Under the pieces are notes generated by a model, which saw only the letters and a program-made list of their open reading frames with translations, was not told where the DNA came from and did no database searches. This document shows, one piece after another, positions 33,558 through 37,143 of a DNA stretch of 37,143 nt. A program made the translations under genes and the position numbers. Every line of letters begins with the position of its first letter. The stretch's first letter is position 1. The DNA comes from Gloeocapsa sp. PCC 73106 (GTDB taxonomy: Bacteria; Cyanobacteriota; Cyanobacteriia; Cyanobacteriales; Gloeocapsaceae): the NCBI RefSeq assembly GCF_000332035.1, contig NZ_ALVY01000192.1, positions 1-37,143 on the forward strand, written 5' to 3'.

Positions 33558-33595
33558 CGTCCTACGCTTCGCGCTTTGGACGGGGTTTCAAACCC
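33558..33595 (+). mobile_element. Right-end hairpins of the IscB-type element
   Basis: CGTCC (33558-33562) pairs with GGACG (33578-33582), and GGGTTT (33583-33588) with AAACCC (33590-33595) around one base. Adjacent imperfect hairpins of this kind mark the ends of IS200/IS605-group elements, which include IscB carriers. The sequence GGTTTCAAACCCAAATTTTTGATG continues beyond the second hairpin. Confidence 0.5.
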
Positions 33596-33606
33596 AAATT
33601 TTTGAT

Positions 33607-33641
33607 GAGGGAAGACCTAGAGTTTTCCCTCTGTTTCTTTT
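33607..33641 (+). terminator. Hairpin with T-rich tail, upstream of rplI
   Basis: GAGGGAA (33607-33613) pairs with TTCCCTC (33625-33631) and is followed by TGTTTCTTTT. It would stop transcripts arriving from the RTX/IscB side before the rplI promoter. Confidence 0.5.
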
Positions 33642-33645
33642 ATGT

Positions 33646-33651
33646 TATAAT
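33646..33651 (+). promoter_or_regulatory. Probable -10 element of the rplI promoter
   Basis: TATAAT with an extended TG-like context (TATGTTATAATGG) stands about 40 bp before the rplI start. The -35 at about 33623-33628 (TTTTCC) is weak. Confidence 0.4.
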
Positions 33652-33689
33652 GGTTTGTTTGTCTAATTATTACAGTAATTAAGAGAGCA

Positions 33690-34148
33690 ATGGCGAAGAA
33701 AATACAAGTCCTATTGAACAAAAGCGTCAGCAAATTGGGAAGCAGAGGCGATCTAGTGGAGGTAGCCCCTGGTTATGCGCGCAACTATCTCATCCCTCAA
33801 GGATGGGGAATTTTAGCTACATCAGGGGTACTGAGACAGGTTGAGCAAAGACAAGAAAAAGAACGTCAACGTTTGTTAGCTGAAAGAGAAGCTGCCGAAA
33901 CTCGCAAAACTTCTTTACAAACAATTGGGCGTTTTGTGTTGCGTAAACAAGCGGGTGAAAAAGAAGCGATCTTCGGAACAGTAACCACTCAAGATGTAGC
34001 TGATGCAATCAAACAAATGACCAACCAAGAGATCGATAGACGCAATATTACTCTTCCCGAAATTAGTAAAATTGGTTTTTACGAAGCACAGGTAAAATTA
34101 CATCCAGAAGTTTCCGCTGTGATTGAGATTCAAGTTGCACCTTTGTAG
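33690..34148 (+). CDS. rplI: Ribosomal protein bL9
   Basis: The 152-residue product is bL9 of the large ribosomal subunit. The rRNA-binding N-terminal domain has [34 protein letters not shown], followed by the long central helix (about residues 40-75, rich in Glu and Arg) and the C-terminal domain ([36 protein letters not shown]). Length matches the family. The gene stands alone downstream of a hairpin and has a 50-bp palindrome after it. Confidence 0.97.
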   Translation: MAKKIQVLLNKSVSKLGSRGDLVEVAPGYARNYLIPQGWGILATSGVLRQVEQRQEKERQRLLAEREAAETRKTSLQTIGRFVLRKQAGEKEAIFGTVTTQDVADAIKQMTNQEIDRRNITLPEISKIGFYEAQVKLHPEVSAVIEIQVAPL

Positions 34149-34158
34149 GAGAAAAAGT

Positions 34159-34198
34159 AGGTGTGAGGTGTTAGATTAAACCAAGGGACCTCACACCT
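34159..34198. terminator. 11-bp inverted repeat between rplI and the epimerase
   Basis: AGGTGTGAGGT (34159-34169) and ACCTCACACCT (34188-34198) are perfect inverted repeats with an 18-base loop, between two convergent genes. It contains the third copy of the 17-bp dispersed repeat, in reverse (34166-34182). It may act as a bidirectional terminator, though no T run follows. Confidence 0.5.
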
Positions 34199-34211
34199 TG
34201 AACCCGGAACC

Positions 34212-35147
34212 TCAAATAGATTCCAGAATCTTGTCGTCTACAGAAAAATCAATTTCTTGTCGATCGCGACCAGAGACTAAGTAATCTTGCTCAAAAGAAT
34301 CTTTTAATCCGGAAACTAAATCAAATTGGGGTAGCCAATCCAATTCAGTCGTGGCTTTGTGGATATCAGCGCAGAAGTGCTGTACCCGCAGAGGAAAGGC
34401 TTTACTTTTACCAAAGTCAAAATCTCGAGGATTATAGTGTACCAGAGAGAGGGAATCGGGGGATTTACCCAGAGCTGCGGCGCAAGCGTAAGCCAAACCG
34501 TCAAAAGTAACGTAGCGATCGCCTGAGATATTGTAGATTTGACCGATCGCCTTGTGGTTACCCAAGACAGAAGCCATAGCTGTAGCTAAATCAGCCACGT
34601 GTCCAAACTGGGTAAGATGTAAACCATTCCCAGGAATTGGTAGAGGGCGATCGCGCACCAGGCGATCAAAAAACCAAGCTTCCAAATCATTATAATTCTG
34701 AGGTCCATAGATATAAGTAGGACGAATGGAAGTCCAGGGTAAACCCATTTCAGTCAAATAAGCTTCTGTCTCGTACTTACCGCGGTGGCGACTTTGGGGA
34801 TCTATCGCATCTCCCTCCCTATGGGGTAGCTGATGAGTGGGGAGATAAACCCCCGCTGAACTCACGTAGACAAAGTGTTGAATTTTACCCTGAAATAATT
34901 CGACTAAAGGCTGAGTATCGGCTAATTCTCGCCCATTATTATCGAAAATAGCATCAAAATGTTCTCCAGCTAATTTTTCCTTAAGTACTTCTGGCTGTAG
35001 GCGATCGCCAGTGATTTGTTTCACTCCAGGGAGGGGTGTGGGTTTATTCCCCCGATTAAATAAAACTACTTCATGACCAGCTTCTACTAAGATTTTAGTC
35101 AAATAGACACCAATAAAACGGGTTCCCCCCATGATTAAAATACGCAT
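34212..35147 (-). CDS. NAD-dependent epimerase/dehydratase, CSP41-like
   Basis: The 311-residue protein is an extended short-chain dehydrogenase: it starts ILIMGGTRFIGVYLTKILVEAGHEVVLFNRG, with the Gly-rich NAD loop in the form GGTRFIG. FVYVSSAGVYLPT and RPTYIYGPQNYNDLEAWFFDRL are clear. The pattern and cyanobacterial setting resemble the plastid RNA-binding protein CSP41. The classic YxxxK appears in altered form (KYETEAYL). The likely role is uncertain; CSP41 homologues bind RNA and stabilise transcripts in plastids. It is followed by surE on the same strand after 15 bp. Confidence 0.85.
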   Translation of the reverse strand: MRILIMGGTRFIGVYLTKILVEAGHEVVLFNRGNKPTPLPGVKQITGDRLQPEVLKEKLAGEHFDAIFDNNGRELADTQPLVELFQGKIQHFVYVSSAGVYLPTHQLPHREGDAIDPQSRHRGKYETEAYLTEMGLPWTSIRPTYIYGPQNYNDLEAWFFDRLVRDRPLPIPGNGLHLTQFGHVADLATAMASVLGNHKAIGQIYNISGDRYVTFDGLAYACAAALGKSPDSLSLVHYNPRDFDFGKSKAFPLRVQHFCADIHKATTELDWLPQFDLVSGLKDSFEQDYLVSGRDRQEIDFSVDDKILESI

Positions 35148-35162
35148 TCTGTTCCTAATCCT

Positions 35163-35840
35163 TTAAACAGTAAGTAGAGTTACCGCAATATTACCCGAAA
35201 AGCAGACATCTACATCAGTTCCCGGCGCTCTTTCTCTTTTGGCGTATTCACCGTAATAATAGAATAAATCTCCGTCAACGCGATAATTAACGGGTAAAGG
35301 ATGATTACTCGGTTGACAAAAAATAATCTCAGGTTCAGGTGTACCTGGTTCTAAATGGGGTAAATTAACGTTCCAAAAACTACCAGGAGGAAGCGATCGC
35401 TCTAACAGCACAGATAACACCCGCACAGTCCAAGCTGTCGCTGTTTCCCAATCAATTACCAAGGGTTTTTTAATCCACTGAGAAATAGCAATACCCGGAA
35501 CTCCGTGCATTGAAGCTTCTCTAACTGCGGCTACAGTACCCGATGTATACACGTCTACCCCTAAATTCCCGCCCTCGTTAATACCAGAGAGAACGTATTT
35601 AGCCTCTTTTTGAATGTGTGTTAAAGCGATGCGGGTACAATCTGCGGGAGTTCCATCGATTGCGTAAGCTTTTGCATTGCGACGTTCCACTTGAATCGGA
35701 CGATGGGTAGTCAACTGGTGACCGCAACCCGATAAATGGTCTTTGGGCGCTGCTACAATAATACTATCTGGGGCGATCGCTCCAGCTAAAGCTTTAATTC
35801 CCGGCGCGTCTATTCCGTCATCGTTAGTTAAGATAAACAT
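35163..35840 (-). CDS. surE: 5'-nucleotidase SurE
   Basis: The 225-residue product is SurE, a metal-dependent nucleoside 5'-monophosphate phosphatase. It starts with the metal-binding FILTNDDGIDAPGI (Asp7, Asp8), and has APKDHLSGCGHQLTT, IDGTPADCTRIAL and SGINEGGNLGVDVYTSGTVAAVREA. Length is in the usual range of 225-265 residues. The gene is adjacent to the CSP41-like gene on the minus strand, which may form a short transcript. Confidence 0.93.
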   Translation of the reverse strand: MFILTNDDGIDAPGIKALAGAIAPDSIIVAAPKDHLSGCGHQLTTHRPIQVERRNAKAYAIDGTPADCTRIALTHIQKEAKYVLSGINEGGNLGVDVYTSGTVAAVREASMHGVPGIAISQWIKKPLVIDWETATAWTVRVLSVLLERSLPPGSFWNVNLPHLEPGTPEPEIIFCQPSNHPLPVNYRVDGDLFYYYGEYAKRERAPGTDVDVCFSGNIAVTLLTV

Positions 35841-35929
35841 TTTTTCTCAAAAATTGGACTATAAGCCATACTAGCCAAAAACTTATTTGTGAGAAAATAA
35901 AAGCATCAATCTAACACAATTATTTCTCC

Positions 35930-36604
35930 ATGAAATTTTTACTAAAACTCTGCTTGTTAATCTTCGCCAGCACCATCTCGCTAACCCCTGCTTGGGCTAC
36001 TGGTGTATACGATTTACCGGTTCCCGATGCTTCCACTTGGGTAATCGATCAAGCCGAGGTCATCAGTCGCAGCAATGAAGGTCAATTGAGTACAACCCTC
36101 GCTAATCTAGCTAAAACTACTGGTAACCAAGTTAGAGTAGTCGCTATACGTCGTCTTGACTACGGTCAAAATATCGAGACCTTGAGTGATGAACTATTTA
36201 CTACTTGGTTCCCCACTCTTGAAGCTCAAAGCCATCAAACCCTGATCGTCCTCGATACTCTCACTAATGACGCAGCGATACGCACAGGAACAGAGGTTAA
36301 AACCCTTCTCGATGACGCTACCGCTACCAGTGTAGTAGAAGAAACTATCGGAATTCCCCTCAAACAGGGAAATAAATACAATCAAGCTTTCTTAGGTGCG
36401 GGCGATCGCCTAGTAGCGATCCTTTCTGGAGCTGAAGATCCTGGTCCCCCACAATTTGATAATGATCTAAACTTGGAGGGAACCTTTACTCAAGCAGAAG
36501 ACACCAAAAAAGGTAACGCTGCTATTTGGGTAATTGTACTTTTAGTTTTAGCTACAGTTATCCCTATGGCTACTTATTTTTTCTATATGGGATTCCCGAA
36601 CTAA
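35930..36604 (+). CDS. psb32: TPM-domain protein, Psb32-like (photosystem II repair)
   Basis: The 224-residue product has a signal peptide (ending near AWAT), a TPM domain from VPDASTWVIDQAEVIS through NQVRVVAIRRLDYG and HQTLIVLDTLTNDAAIRTG, and one C-terminal membrane anchor at about 199-219. This is the architecture of Psb32, a thylakoid lumen protein that supports photosystem II repair after photodamage in Synechocystis and plants. The Psb32 name depends on similarity; the TPM domain also occurs in other proteins. It overlaps the convergent DUF4346 gene by 4 bp. Confidence 0.82.
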   Translation: MKFLLKLCLLIFASTISLTPAWATGVYDLPVPDASTWVIDQAEVISRSNEGQLSTTLANLAKTTGNQVRVVAIRRLDYGQNIETLSDELFTTWFPTLEAQSHQTLIVLDTLTNDAAIRTGTEVKTLLDDATATSVVEETIGIPLKQGNKYNQAFLGAGDRLVAILSGAEDPGPPQFDNDLNLEGTFTQAEDTKKGNAAIWVIVLLVLATVIPMATYFFYMGFPN

Positions 36605-36984
36605 TCTTGAATATATTCCGCACCCGTAACTAGAGCTGACTCAGCCCGCATAAATTCTCGTCCCAGATAAGCCGCGTGATCTAACATGGTAATGGGACAG
36701 GGTTGAGTTTCTTCAAAGATTTTAACGCAGATTTCTTTAGCACTTCTACCTGTAAACATCGTTTCTACTTGTCGTTCCACTTTTCCTTTGGCGGGAATAA
36801 CTTTACCAGTAGCGGGATCTACAGCCAATCCCTGTTCATTAATTACGTTGGTGTAATGTTTAGCACAAATTAGTTGAGCTTCAAGATCAAGATAGATAAT
36901 CAAGTAACCCCCAGGATCCAAGGCGAGATCGCGCTTAGATAACTGTTGATCGATAGCGGCTATGGAGTCAAGAATCTGATTCAT
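36601..36984 (-). CDS. DUF4346 family protein
   Basis: The 127-residue product (from the ATG at 36984) matches the cyanobacterial DUF4346 family: LDPGGYLIIYLDLEAQLICAKHYTNVINEQGLAVDPATGKVIP, GRSAKEICVKIFE, and MLDHAAYLGREFMRAESAL. I chose the second ATG because the extra 12 residues of the longer frame (from 37020) are hydrophobic and lack a ribosome site. Function is unknown. Its 3' end overlaps psb32 by 4 bp. Confidence 0.8.
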   Translation of the reverse strand: MNQILDSIAAIDQQLSKRDLALDPGGYLIIYLDLEAQLICAKHYTNVINEQGLAVDPATGKVIPAKGKVERQVETMFTGRSAKEICVKIFEETQPCPITMLDHAAYLGREFMRAESALVTGAEYIQD

Positions 36985-37095
36985 AAAGTTCACACTGAGC
37001 GTTAACAGTAATTCTATCATGTGAACTACTTATTTCTGAAAAACTTTAAGCATTTCTACTCATATCAGCTTCCGATGATTGACCAGAATAAAAAA

Positions 37096-37125
37096 CTTTG
37101 TGTCCTTTGTGTCTTCGTGGTTTTT
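37096..37125 (+). repeat. Dispersed CTTTGTGTC-type intergenic repeat
   Basis: The words CTTTGTGTCC and TTTGTGTCTTCGTGGTTTTT stand in tandem near the window end, in the spacer after the DUF4346 gene. Such CTTTGTG-type words are frequent in cyanobacterial intergenic DNA. No function is assigned. Confidence 0.4.
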
Positions 37126-37143
37126 CATCGTTCTTAATTATGG

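Larger units (their letters stand above)
33160..33595 (+). mobile_element. Internally deleted IscB-type element
   Basis: The parts read in order: a structured RNA region resembling omegaRNA, a 33-codon IscB N-terminal stub (33379-33480), a 16-codon tail that resembles an IscB C-terminus (33498-33545), and hairpins typical of a right end (33558-33582 and 33583-33595). About a kilobase of IscB coding sequence that would carry RuvC and HNH domains is missing between the stub and the tail. The element cannot move or cut by itself; it could in principle be acted on by an intact IscB or TnpA elsewhere. It sits between the RTX gene and rplI. Confidence 0.6.

Noticed and set aside
1-37143. CRISPR array or tRNA genes
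   Set aside because: No regularly spaced repeats and no cloverleaf-like sequence were found by eye; HIP1 octamers are scattered, not arrayed.

Overview
The window comes from a cyanobacterial chromosome. Evidence is the many copies of the cyanobacterial HIP1 octamer GCGATCGC, together with genes typical of or confined to cyanobacteria: ldpA (circadian input), a Psb32-type thylakoid TPM protein, a DUF4346 protein, an Rcp1-like regulator and a CSP41-like epimerase. Codon use is AT-leaning and intergenic DNA carries short dispersed repeats common in cyanobacteria. I cannot fix the genus from this window.

Layout. 1-5.1 kb: a MarC-family membrane protein, two tandem near-duplicate Cys-type sulfatases, and ldpA. 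5.1-8.5 kb: a rearranged patch with a deleted copy of the nicotinamide phosphoribosyltransferase gene, a Uma2-family gene between two 38-bp direct repeats, the intact NAMPT gene, and a DUF4160/DUF2442 pair. 8.6-14.8 kb (minus strand): a tight four-gene run of acetolactate synthase with an extra zinc-ribbon tail, a hybrid of asparagine-synthase-like and PLP-decarboxylase sequence, a zinc-ribbon membrane protein and an unknown protein. 15-16.6 kb: a PAP2 phosphatase and a lipid-kinase-like gene, convergent and overlapping. 16.7-20.8 kb: a three-gene ABC importer of the Fe(III)/2-aminoethylphosphonate type with a triple 11-bp direct repeat resembling a Pho box upstream. 20.9-23.2 kb: a small exported repeat protein, a TnpB remnant with its right-end hairpin, an unreported-size 58-aa ORF and a DUF2294 protein.

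23.2-29.9 kb is a two-component signalling island: a large histidine kinase whose N-terminus matches the ethylene-binding membrane domain of ETR1, an Rcp1-like regulator, two REC-kinase hybrids, a single-domain regulator, and a divergent NarL-type regulator split by a frameshift in an A9 run. The shift point is an in-frame A_AAA_AAG heptamer, so it could be programmed, a sequence error or a true mutation. 30-33 kb: a FAD oxidoreductase with a Rieske domain and a protein made almost wholly of RTX repeats.

33.1-33.6 kb looks gene-free but reads as an internally deleted IscB element: a structured upstream RNA resembling HEARO/omegaRNA, an IscB N-terminal stub of 33 codons, a short C-terminal scrap, and right-end hairpins. 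33.7-37.1 kb is housekeeping: rplI, a CSP41-like epimerase, surE, a psb32-like gene and a DUF4346 gene. The strongest points for follow-up are the IscB/omegaRNA remnant, the A9 frameshift, the ethylene-receptor-like kinase with Asp-to-Asn change, the asparagine synthase-decarboxylase hybrid, and the zinc-ribbon tail on acetolactate synthase.
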